Part shown: piece after piece, positions 9,874 through 17,265 of the stretch
Layout: every line of letters starts with the position of its first letter
Numbering within the stretch: position 1 is the stretch's first letter
Source of the DNA: Mycobacterium kansasii ATCC 12478
GTDB lineage: Bacteria; Actinomycetota; Actinomycetes; Mycobacteriales; Mycobacteriaceae
Direction: 5' to 3'
DNA length: 64,000 nucleotides
Assembly: GCF_000157895.3 (NCBI RefSeq)
Contig: NC_022663.1
Location: forward strand, 4,402,001-4,466,000
Translations under genes and position numbers: made by a program
The notes under the pieces: generated by a model
The model's database searches: none
What the model was told of the DNA's origin: nothing
Seen by the model: only the letters and a program-made list of their open reading frames with translations

Positions 9874-10173
9874 TCAGCCGACCGCAGCGGTGTTGACGGC
9901 TTCGGCGGCGCCGTACGAGGCGGCGCTGGTGCCCAACGTGGTTACCAACTGGTCGTGAATGGCCGCGGCATGGGCGCTGATCTCCCGGTACAGGACAGCG
10001 TGTGCGGCGAACTGAGCGGCGATCAGCGCGGAAACCTCGTCGGCAGCGGGTGGCACGACCGCGGTGGTCGTGGCTGTCGCGGCCGCGTTGTGCGCGTTCA
10101 TCGCCGAGCCGATACCCAGCAAATCGGCTGCTGCAGCCACCAGCGCCGGTGGCTGAGTGGTCACGAAAGACAT
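9874..10173 (-). CDS. PE family protein
   Basis: 99 residues, a PE domain alone. MSFVTTQPPALVAAAADLLGIG matches the PE N-terminus, with two helices and the C-terminal YGAAE, a YxxxD/E-type secretion signal. It is expected to form the helical pair with the PPE protein encoded 14 bp downstream and to be exported by a type VII system. The start has a purine-rich AGAGGGAGG about 7 nt upstream. It is the first gene of the leftward cluster and lies about 70 bp downstream of promoter module A. Confidence 0.93.
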   Translation of the reverse strand: MSFVTTQPPALVAAAADLLGIGSAMNAHNAAATATTTAVVPPAADEVSALIAAQFAAHAVLYREISAHAAAIHDQLVTTLGTSAASYGAAEAVNTAAVG

Positions 10174-10242
10174 GCGCTTACCTCCCTCTGAGTTGACCTG
10201 TGAGCTGGTCCCTGAACTGGCCGGGTACTGGCCAAGTGCTCT

Positions 10243-10319
10243 CTATGATCGAGACCACAGCACCGCCGCCCAAGGGCGAAATGACCCAACCCACCTCGAT
10301 GGATGGTGCAAAAGTGTGC
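10243..10319 (-). promoter_or_regulatory. promoter module A (PE/PPE operon)
   Basis: On the minus strand this reads GCACACTTTTGCACCAT (10303-10319), then TTGGGTCATTTCGCCCTT after 13 nt, then the -10-like CGATCATAG (10243-10251) 21 nt further on. The same three blocks at the same spacing recur at 12957-13032 and 16671-16747. The box is identical in all three copies over 17 nt. It points at the PE gene, leaving a leader of roughly 60-70 nt. It is probably an activator-dependent promoter. Confidence 0.6.
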
Positions 10320-10528
10320 GCACACCGCGCGATCGGCGCCGGCGTGGTCGCCGCCCGCGAATGCCGCAGGCCTGTGCCCATGCCCCGGCGGTGTCTGGTC
10401 CGGTTGCAGGAATCCTCGGACTTCGTTGTCACGCTCGACGCGGCCTATCCGGCCGCGGCTACCAATCCCCTTGCACCCCAAGGCGATTCATTACCGCTAC
10501 AGCGCCTACCGCGCGGCGCCAGGGTGAT

Positions 10529-10546
10529 TTCCGGTTCACACCGGAA
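10529..10546 (-). terminator. hairpin after the glycosyltransferase gene
   Basis: TTCCGGT, 4-nt loop, ACCGGAA: a perfect 7-bp stem 20 nt downstream of the glycosyltransferase stop on the minus strand. There is no T-run. It probably ends the leftward transcript before the PE promoter region. Confidence 0.5.
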
Positions 10547-10566
10547 TCCGTGCCGCTACCCAGGTC

Positions 10567-11661
10567 TCATGGCAAAGACCCCAAACATGTTGGCTTGCTG
10601 AGCACTATCGGCCCCGCCCGAGTGCCGGTCCCGACACTGTCGGCCACGCGTTGTTCCACAGCGTCCCCTGCCGTCGTTGTGTCCCTGCGCCCGAACGGCG
10701 GCGTCGTGGCTGTCCGGCGAAGCTTGGCGCGCAGCTTCGACAATGTGAATCGATGGTTCTCGCCGTCGTAATAGAATCGCACCGGCCGGAATAGCAAATA
10801 CACCAGCAGCAGAATGGCCATCGTCAGCAGCGCCGTCCAGCTCTTGACGCCATGGGCCTTTGTCGTCCTGGTATACCGCGTGATGTACCGGTAAAAGTCA
10901 AGCACCGGGGCTTCCAGCCGCCGGCCCGATATGCCTGCGACCATTGTCGGCTCGTACGCAATCTTCAAATCGTTCTTGAACAAGGTCAGGGCAAGGTCGA
11001 TATCTTCGTGCAGTAGATCTTCGGGATCCCGATGGGCCAGCTGACGGACCGCCCGCCACGCCGAGTTCCGGATTGCCATATTGGCGCCCAGGAGAAACCG
11101 CTGGTCTGTTGAGTGCCGCTCCAGATAGCTGCGAATCCGGTGGTCTCCCCAGAAACCGAGTCTTTGCAAAGGCATGTCATGGTAGAAAACCGGACCGGTC
11201 GCCGCGGCCACAGCCGGGTTGGCGAATCGGCGGCGAATTGTCGCTACCCAGTCGTCGGCGATGACGGTGTCGGCATCGATGCGGCCGATGACATCGCTGC
11301 GCGCATGGTCGAACCCATGGTTGCGCGTCGGGATGAGCCCTTGATGGTCATTCTGTTCGAGCAGGCGGATGTTGAGTTGTCGGTGGCGTCTTTGATATCG
11401 GCGCACCACCGCCAGGGTATCGTCGGTCGATTTGTTGTTGACCACGATTATCTCGTCGGGCGCGGATGTCTGGGCGATGCATGATTCCAGGCATCGACCG
11501 ATAATACGGCCCTCATTATAGGCAGGGATAACTATTGCCACGGACGGCCGCGGCGACACGACGGCGGGCCGGATTTCCGCGACATTCGGAGGTCGGAAGG
11601 CGGACAGCTGTCCGCCGCGACAGGCATCCCCGCGCGTCAATACCAACTGTGCAGCGTTCAC
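10567..11661 (-). CDS. family 2 glycosyltransferase
   Basis: 364 residues. The GT-A fold is clear: VAIVIPAYNEGRIIGRCLES at about residue 40, EIIVVNNKSTDDT, the metal-binding motif GRIDADTV, and the acceptor-site ED of LLHEDIDLAL. A single hydrophobic stretch, TMAILLLVYLLF, near residue 285 suggests membrane attachment with the active site in the cytoplasm. It would transfer a sugar from a nucleotide donor to an envelope lipid or glycan; donor and acceptor are unknown. It lies 9 bp after the HisC-like gene and is surely co-transcribed with it. G+C of this pair looks lower than that of the neighbours, hinting at transfer. Confidence 0.88.
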   Translation of the reverse strand: MNAAQLVLTRGDACRGGQLSAFRPPNVAEIRPAVVSPRPSVAIVIPAYNEGRIIGRCLESCIAQTSAPDEIIVVNNKSTDDTLAVVRRYQRRHRQLNIRLLEQNDHQGLIPTRNHGFDHARSDVIGRIDADTVIADDWVATIRRRFANPAVAAATGPVFYHDMPLQRLGFWGDHRIRSYLERHSTDQRFLLGANMAIRNSAWRAVRQLAHRDPEDLLHEDIDLALTLFKNDLKIAYEPTMVAGISGRRLEAPVLDFYRYITRYTRTTKAHGVKSWTALLTMAILLLVYLLFRPVRFYYDGENHRFTLSKLRAKLRRTATTPPFGRRDTTTAGDAVEQRVADSVGTGTRAGPIVLSKPTCLGSLP

Positions 11662-11670
11662 GACATTTTC

Positions 11671-12807
11671 CTAACCAATTGCGATCTTGCCGAGATCAAG
11701 CAAATTGTTGGTCGCCTCCAGGAACTGGTCGTTTTCGTGCGGCAGTCCAGCGGAAACGCGTAGATAGTGCGATAAACCCACGTCGCCGAGAAAGATGCCC
11801 GCGTTTACATAGGCTTCCCAGACCGCATGCGCATCATCCAGTTTCCCCAGGAGAAAGAAGCTGGTGTCGCTGTGGGGAATGTCGAATCCGGCCAGCTGAA
11901 GGGCGGTGACCATCCGATCACGTTCCAGCAGCAGTTCGGGAACTTTAGCCAGGATCTCGTCGGCGCGATCAATGATCACCGATGCCGCAGCTTGTGTCAT
12001 CGATGACACGTGGTACGGAAGTCGCGTTGTGAGCAGCGTATTGATGATGTTCGGGGCAGCTATCATGTAGCCTAATTTGCCGCCGGCGAACGTGAAGGCC
12101 TGGCTCAGGGTCCGGCAGATCGCGATCTTGTCCGGATAGCGGTGTATGAGCTGGACCGCACTGTCTTTGGTTGACATTTCGATGAATGCCTCGTCGACAA
12201 CAAGTATTCCGGACCGTAACCGGGACAGCACTTCCTCGAATACGCCCATGCTGAAACTGTCGCCCGTGGGATTGTTCGGATTCGCGATCACGACGACATC
12301 GGGCTGGCATCTTTCTATCGTGGTCAGGGCCGCGTCCATGTCGCGCTGCGGAAAGGCCCGGGACGGCACGCTCCTCCATTGGGTGCCGACGCTTTCCGCG
12401 ATCACCGGGAAATATCTGTACGACGGTTCCAGACCCAGTACGGTTCCGCCCGGCCCGGCGAACGCGCGAAAGATCTGCTGCAATATTTCGTTGCAACCAT
12501 TGGCAACCCAGATGTTTTCGGACGACACTGCGCTACGCACGTGATTGGAGACGTATTCGGCCAATTTTGTTCGTAACACGGTCGCGTTACTGTCGGGATA
12601 GGTGTTGATGGCTGCGATTTGGCCTCGGACCGCTTCGATGACGGCGTTCTGGATGTGTGGCGCCAACGGGTACGGGTTGACCGGACAATGCAAGCCGATC
12701 CCGCCATATCCGAGTAAGGCGGGAACGCGACGTCTGAGTATGTGATCCCGGTCCGGTGGTGTCGTCGAACCGCCGGGAATGTGCAGCGGAAGTGATGTGG
12801 TTTTCAT
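11671..12807 (-). CDS. HisC-like fold type I aminotransferase homologue lacking the PLP lysine
   Basis: 378 residues. Family blocks are in order: NGCNEILQQ at about 103, NPNNPTG at 177-183 and VVDEAF with Asp205. Next is CRTLSQAFTFAGGKLGY, where histidinol-phosphate aminotransferases read RT(L/M)SKAF-AGGRLGY. The Schiff-base Lys is therefore Gln236 (codon CAG at 12102-12100), and the PLP-phosphate Arg is Lys244. Canonical aminotransfer should not work unless Lys244 or another residue substitutes. The rest of the fold is intact, so it may be a pseudo-enzyme, or a repurposed PLP/PMP enzyme as in some sugar dehydratases that lost the Lys. It lies 9 bp upstream of a glycosyltransferase and has promoter module B upstream. 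Confidence 0.85.
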   Translation of the reverse strand: MKTTSLPLHIPGGSTTPPDRDHILRRRVPALLGYGGIGLHCPVNPYPLAPHIQNAVIEAVRGQIAAINTYPDSNATVLRTKLAEYVSNHVRSAVSSENIWVANGCNEILQQIFRAFAGPGGTVLGLEPSYRYFPVIAESVGTQWRSVPSRAFPQRDMDAALTTIERCQPDVVVIANPNNPTGDSFSMGVFEEVLSRLRSGILVVDEAFIEMSTKDSAVQLIHRYPDKIAICRTLSQAFTFAGGKLGYMIAAPNIINTLLTTRLPYHVSSMTQAAASVIIDRADEILAKVPELLLERDRMVTALQLAGFDIPHSDTSFFLLGKLDDAHAVWEAYVNAGIFLGDVGLSHYLRVSAGLPHENDQFLEATNNLLDLGKIAIG

Positions 12808-12956
12808 ATTTCCCCAATGGATTACTCGGCGGCGGTCGGTAAGACTTCGGTGGTGGAGCGGCGGCCATCACACAATGCGCGCTCGTTGACCGTGCCCATG
12901 CTCGGCAAGTTGGTCACCACCGCCGCAGACGGCTATGGCTGCCGACGATCTGTGAT

Positions 12957-13032
12957 CCATCATCGTTATCGGGCCGTTGCCGTCCAAGGGCTAAACTTCC
13001 CAATCCGCCCGGCAAATGGTGCAAAAGTGTGC
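12957..13032 (-). promoter_or_regulatory. promoter module B (HisC-like operon / PucR regulator)
   Basis: Second copy of the module. On the minus strand: the 17-nt box (13016-13032), TTGGGAAGTTTAGCCCTT 12 nt on, then the -10-like CGATGATGG (12957-12965). The leftward target is the HisC-like gene, with about 140 nt of leader. The box ends only 21 nt before the start of the divergent PucR-type regulator, which fits autoregulation. Here the box continues into GTGTGCACAC, a perfect palindrome. Confidence 0.6.
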
Positions 13033-13053
13033 ACACGGGTTTAGGGTGATTGG

Positions 13054-14265
13054 GTGGTATGGCAAAGTCCGTCGCCGCAGGTGTGCGAGTTGATTCGGCA
13101 GGGAGCGCGGATTGTCCTCAACGCTCCCCCGGAGTGGTTTGACGAATACGACCGGCAAACCATGGCGGCCAACCCGTCGGTAGCCGACGATCCCGTTCTG
13201 GCAGCGGCCGCCCGGCGAAGCATTCGATCAAGCCTGATGCATTGGGCCGCAGCGAATGTCAGCAACCCGGGCGCTCCAGTGCCGCCGAATGTGGGCCCCG
13301 AGCCGCTGAGTATCGCCCGGGACATGGCGCGCCGCGGCCTGGAGCCGTTCACTTTCCGTCCGGCACTGACCGTGGGCTGGCGGCTCTGGATGGATATCGG
13401 CTTCAAGCTCGCCTCCGACCCCGACGAGCTGCGCGAGCTGCTCGATGTGTCCTTTCGGTCCATCAGCAATTTCATCGACGCCACGGCTGCCGGCATCGCC
13501 GCCCAGGTGCAACAGGAACGCGACGAATTGGCCCGCGGCACTCATGCCGAGCGCCGCGAAGTGACCGCCCTGATTCTCGACGGCGCCCCGATCAGCCGCC
13601 AGCGTGCCGAAGCGCGATTGGGCTACGCCCTCAACCGCGCCCACATCGGCGCGGTCATCTGGAGCGACGAACCCGACGGCGACCTCAGCCAGCTCGACCG
13701 CGTCGCTGACGCCTTCGGCGACGCCGCCGGTTTCGCGCGGCCACTGACTGTGATCGCGAGTGCGGCCACCCGTTGGGTCTGGGTGCCCGAGTCCGCCCTC
13801 GATGTCGAGCTGGTTCGTCGGGCGGTCGAGGGCACTCCCGGCGCGCGAATCGCCATCGGCACAATCGCGAAGGGAATCGAGGGCTTCCGGCGCAGCCACC
13901 TCGAGGCGCTCACCACCCAGCGCATGGTGGCCGGGCTGCAATCCCGGCAGCGGGTAGCGTTTTTCGCCGATGTCCAGTTAATCGCATTGATCACTCAAAA
14001 TCGGGAAGCCGCAGAGGAATTCATCAAGAACACGCTGGGGGACTTCGAGTCGGCCGGGCCCGAGCTGCACAAGACGGTGCTGACGTACATCAACGAGCAG
14101 TGCAGCGTCGGGCGCACCACCAAACTCCTGTACACCCACCGCAATACGTTGCTGCGCCGACTCGAGCGCGCCGAGCAACTCCTGCCTCGGCCCTTGGAGC
14201 ACAGTAGCGTTCACGTCGCCGTCGCGCTCGAGGCCTTGCAGTGGCGCGGCAAACCGGCCAACTAA
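13054..14265 (+). CDS. PucR/CdaR-type transcriptional regulator
   Basis: 403 residues. The N-terminal two thirds is helical and has a GGDEF-related middle region. The C-terminus carries the PucR helix-turn-helix: NTLGDFE, HKTVLTYINEQCSVGRTTKLLYTHRNTLLRRLERAEQL in the order of the HTH_30 family, quoted here in parts. Such proteins are typically activators of catabolic genes that sense a small molecule. The GTG at 13054 is preceded by GGGTGATTGG. It is divergent from the HisC-like/glycosyltransferase operon with promoter module B between them. It is the obvious candidate to bind all three modules. The effector is unknown. Confidence 0.87.
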   Translation: MVWQSPSPQVCELIRQGARIVLNAPPEWFDEYDRQTMAANPSVADDPVLAAAARRSIRSSLMHWAAANVSNPGAPVPPNVGPEPLSIARDMARRGLEPFTFRPALTVGWRLWMDIGFKLASDPDELRELLDVSFRSISNFIDATAAGIAAQVQQERDELARGTHAERREVTALILDGAPISRQRAEARLGYALNRAHIGAVIWSDEPDGDLSQLDRVADAFGDAAGFARPLTVIASAATRWVWVPESALDVELVRRAVEGTPGARIAIGTIAKGIEGFRRSHLEALTTQRMVAGLQSRQRVAFFADVQLIALITQNREAAEEFIKNTLGDFESAGPELHKTVLTYINEQCSVGRTTKLLYTHRNTLLRRLERAEQLLPRPLEHSSVHVAVALEALQWRGKPAN

Positions 14266-14314
14266 CGAGGTTCAGCGTCCTCCCATGCCGGCCATACCGG
14301 TATGTCCACCGATT

Positions 14315-14746
14315 TCATCGATGCCCGTCTGGTCCACCGAATCCACCGGGTCCGCCGAATCCGCCTGGTCCGCCGATCCCGCCGATTTGACCCGGGCTTC
14401 CGATGCCACCGGGGGTTCCCGGAACGCCCCATTGGGGTCCATAGGGTCCGTACGGCTCACCGGGTGCCGGCGGCCCTTCCGGTCCACCCGGTCCGCCCCA
14501 GCCGCCGGGCCCATACACGCCTCCGGGGGTGCCGGGCGGCGGTGGCCCGATATGCGTGGGCGCCGCTGCGGGGCCCGGCGTCGCGGCCAGCTCACATTGT
14601 TGCGAAACGTTGTTCCAGACCCAGCCAATGGGGCAATTGCCGTCGGCCCGGCTGATCGCCGGTGAGCCGACGCCGAGCACCGGCAAGAACGCCAGCAGCA
14701 GAGTAAGCGCGGCAATGGCGCCGCACCGTGGTAACAAATGCCGCAT
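14315..14746 (-). CDS. small secreted Gly/Pro-rich protein
   Basis: 143 residues. A signal peptide (LLPRCGAIAALTLLLAF, then VGSPAISRADG) is followed by NCPIGWVWNNVSQQCEL, a two-Cys mini-domain found at the start of many small exported mycobacterial proteins. The rest is Gly/Pro repeats (GGPGG, YGPYGP). It is probably released or retained in the wall after signal peptidase cleavage; function unknown. Another frame across the same bases is open over 195 codons but lacks a signal peptide. It lies 30 bp downstream of the D-aminoacylase gene on the same strand, so it is possibly part of the module C transcript. Confidence 0.72.
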   Translation of the reverse strand: MRHLLPRCGAIAALTLLLAFLPVLGVGSPAISRADGNCPIGWVWNNVSQQCELAATPGPAAAPTHIGPPPPGTPGGVYGPGGWGGPGGPEGPPAPGEPYGPYGPQWGVPGTPGGIGSPGQIGGIGGPGGFGGPGGFGGPDGHR

Positions 14747-14776
14747 CGCAGAACCTCTTTCGTCACCTGGTCATTG

Positions 14777-16564
14777 CTACTTGGTTGCCGTGTGGGTCGA
14801 CGGCAGAAAACTTCCGTAGGCCGCACACTGCCCGAGATCGGCTGCATAACCGAACGCACGCGTGTAGGCGGTGCGGCCGTTGATGAGCACGGCTTCGACC
14901 GCGTCGTCGTTGCGGTTGACCACGCGGTCGACCCCGAAGGCGTCGGGCGCGGGTGCCTCGCTGATCTCGAAGACCTGGTCGGTGAGTCCGTCGGGGTTGA
15001 CCACCACGACGTCGGCGCGGGCCCCGATGCGCAGCCGTCCCGCCTCCACGCCCCACCAGTCAGCCAGATCCGAGGTGAGCTTGCGCACCATCTCGCCGAC
15101 GGTGAGCTTCGGTTGCGGCTGTTGTTCTGCCCGTTTGGCTATCGTCAGCGCGCGCAGCCCGAAGTTGTAGTTGGCCAGACTGCGCAGGTGGGCTCCGGAG
15201 TCGGCGAAGCCGACGTGGGTGCCGGGGCTGGCCAGCAGGTCGACGACGATGTCGGGGCGGTGATTGCCCACCACGGTGTACCAACGCAATTTGTCGCGCC
15301 AGGTTGCGGCCAGATCGAGGAACACCTCGGCGGGGTGCTGTCCGCGCTCCCGGCTGAGGTCTTCGAAAGTGCGGCCCACCACCGATGAATCCGGGCAATC
15401 AATGATCACCGCTTCGTCGAATCGCCGGTTCCATAGCCCGTTCATCATGAATCCGCCCATGTCCTTGATGAATTGGGCGCGGAAGGCCGGGTCGCTCAGC
15501 AGCGCGTACTGGTCGTCGGCGGTGCGCAGGTTGCGCAGGGTGACGCCGCTGCTGAACTCCTCGAAGGCGGCGAAATCCACTCCGTCGGCGAAAATCGTCA
15601 TCGGGCCCGGCAGCGCCTGAAAACGCATGTCGCCGTTGAGGACTCGGTTGGTCACCAAGGCGAGTAGGCGCGATACCCGGTGCAGCATCGGGTTGGACTT
15701 GAAGTCCATTGCGGTGAGCAGGCTGGTGCGCAGCGGACGTCGGCCGATGCCCGCGGCAGTCAACGCGAACGCGAAGACGTTTACCTGTGTCTCGGCGTCT
15801 GGAGCGCTCTGCAGGATGCGGCCCCTACGACGTAGCCGCTTGTGCAGCCGCCGGTACTCGCGCCACCGGGCGAATGTCGACGGCAAGGGTTGTGCCCAGG
15901 CGCGGTCGCCGGCCAGCTTGTCGCGGCGGGTGGTCATCGTCGACAATCCCAGGAAGCCCTCGTCCAGGGCGTCGTCGAGGATGCGCTCCATTGCCGCGAT
16001 CTGACTGTCGCTGGGCTGAAAGTGCTTGTTAGTGGCGGCTTCTAAGCCCAGCACGCCGACCCGCAGGTCGCTGTGACCCAACATGGCCGCGACATTGGGG
16101 CCCAGCGGCTGCTGCTGTAGCCACCGGCGGTATTCGCGGGGTGTGGTCCAGGTCTTGCTCTCCTGCAGGATCGCCTTGATGCCCGAATGCGGGATGGCCT
16201 CCACTCGAGCGAACAGGTCCGCCGAATCATCGGCATCCACGGTCACCATGCTCAGCGAGCAGTTGCCGGTGACCACCGTTGTCACCCCGTGCCGCACCGA
16301 CTCGGGAAGCCCAGGGGCGGTGACTATTTCGGCGTCGTAGTGCGAGTGAGTCTCTAAAAAGCCTGGCATTACCCATTTTCCGGCGGCGTCGATCACCTCA
16401 TCGAAGCTGCCCGGATTCAGCTGTTGCGCGGACACGTTGATCACCACCCCGTCGGCGATCGCGATGTCGCGGACAACCCCTGCCGCGCCGCCGCCGTCGA
16501 AAACCAGCCCGCGCGAAATCAATACTCGGGGGCTGGGCGTGCCGGTGCTGTCCGTGGCGTTCAT
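14777..16564 (-). CDS. D-aminoacylase-type amidohydrolase
   Basis: 595 residues, amidohydrolase superfamily. The metal-binding HSHYDAE follows GKWVMPGFLETHSHYD, then TTVVTGNCSLS, GHSDLR, and the late metal Asp in GFADSGAHLRS. This arrangement fits N-acyl-D-amino-acid deacylases, which free D-amino acids from N-acyl forms, and related enzymes of this branch. No signal peptide is seen, so it is probably cytoplasmic. The ATG at 16564 has AAGGGAG upstream; a further GTG at 16609 is less likely. It lies about 100 nt downstream of promoter module C. The exact substrate cannot be read from sequence. Confidence 0.86.
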   Translation of the reverse strand: MNATDSTGTPSPRVLISRGLVFDGGGAAGVVRDIAIADGVVINVSAQQLNPGSFDEVIDAAGKWVMPGFLETHSHYDAEIVTAPGLPESVRHGVTTVVTGNCSLSMVTVDADDSADLFARVEAIPHSGIKAILQESKTWTTPREYRRWLQQQPLGPNVAAMLGHSDLRVGVLGLEAATNKHFQPSDSQIAAMERILDDALDEGFLGLSTMTTRRDKLAGDRAWAQPLPSTFARWREYRRLHKRLRRRGRILQSAPDAETQVNVFAFALTAAGIGRRPLRTSLLTAMDFKSNPMLHRVSRLLALVTNRVLNGDMRFQALPGPMTIFADGVDFAAFEEFSSGVTLRNLRTADDQYALLSDPAFRAQFIKDMGGFMMNGLWNRRFDEAVIIDCPDSSVVGRTFEDLSRERGQHPAEVFLDLAATWRDKLRWYTVVGNHRPDIVVDLLASPGTHVGFADSGAHLRSLANYNFGLRALTIAKRAEQQPQPKLTVGEMVRKLTSDLADWWGVEAGRLRIGARADVVVVNPDGLTDQVFEISEAPAPDAFGVDRVVNRNDDAVEAVLINGRTAYTRAFGYAADLGQCAAYGSFLPSTHTATK

Positions 16565-16670
16565 GGGCTGGCTCCCTTCGGCTGGATCCGGCGCTAGCGC
16601 CGGGCGCACTGAGCTGACCTATCACCGTCCTGCCGTCTGGCCGCATGAGTGAGGTAAGCGAAGTGCTCTT

Positions 16671-16747
16671 CATGATCGACGTCGCAGCAACGCCGGCTAA
16701 AGGGCACAATGTCCCAACTCGCCGGAAGGCATGGTGCAAAAGTGTGC
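16671..16747 (-). promoter_or_regulatory. promoter module C (D-aminoacylase)
   Basis: Third copy. On the minus strand: the identical 17-nt box (16731-16747), TTGGGACATTGTGCCCTT after 13 nt, and the -10-like CGATCATGA (16671-16679) 22 nt beyond. Beyond the -10 block, copies A and C also share (A/G)AGAGCAC. It points at the D-aminoacylase gene with a leader of about 100 nt. The rightward amidohydrolase starts 519 bp away, so control of that gene is uncertain. Confidence 0.6.
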
Positions 16748-16863
16748 ATGGCCGGCTTACCAGTTCCCGGCAACCAACGCCGAACGACCCGCAACCGCGA
16801 CGCTTTCGCGACTGCGGCGGCGACGCCGCGCTATGGCCTACCTCGCGATTGGGGCCAACCGGA

Positions 16864-17142
16864 TCAGGTAGCCAACATGATCAGCCGGCCGAGGCTCAGC
16901 AAGCCTGAATTGGCGATCCCGGTGTTGAAGAAGCCCGAGTTGAAACCGCTGAGCATACCGCTAGGGAACGGGCCCATGACGTCGGTGACACCGGTGTTGA
17001 AAAAGCCTGAGGTGACGCCGGTGACAAGCGGCCCGCCGGAGGCCGAATTGAAGAAGCCCGAAATGCCATGACCATCGATGTTGGCGTTGCCCTTGTGGCC
17101 GACGCCCAGGCTGGGCAGGTTCTGCAGGAATTGGTGCACCAA
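16864..17142 (-). pseudogene. PPE-MPTR gene remnant (C-terminal fragment)
   Basis: The minus-strand frame reads GNANIDGHGISGFFNSASGG, then SGFFNTGVTDVMG, GFNSGFFNTGIANSG and LLSLGRL. This is the pentapeptide-repeat texture and the typical end region of a PPE-MPTR protein. No PPE domain, start region or long repeat array is attached, and the fragment is bounded by unrelated sequence. It is therefore the leftover 3' part of a deleted or recombined PPE gene. It sits in the gap between promoter module C and the rightward amidohydrolase. Confidence 0.75.
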
Positions 17143-17265
17143 CGCTTAGTTAACACGTTGTGCGCCAGTATGATTCATGACCAAACGCAGTCAGTATCGA
17201 CAACCGCAGTTGCGCGGATTGGTGAATGCCGCACTAAGATGGCTGGCGATCGTAAGGAGGTCAAC

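Noticed and set aside
10500..10566. Possible cobalamin-type RNA (GTTCACACCGGAATCCGTGCCGC)
   Set aside because: The B12 box and the other conserved loops are missing; the hairpin is better explained as a terminator.
14272..14859. 195-codon frame overlapping the small secreted protein
   Set aside because: The alternative frame has a signal peptide and a known two-Cys mini-domain; this one has neither.
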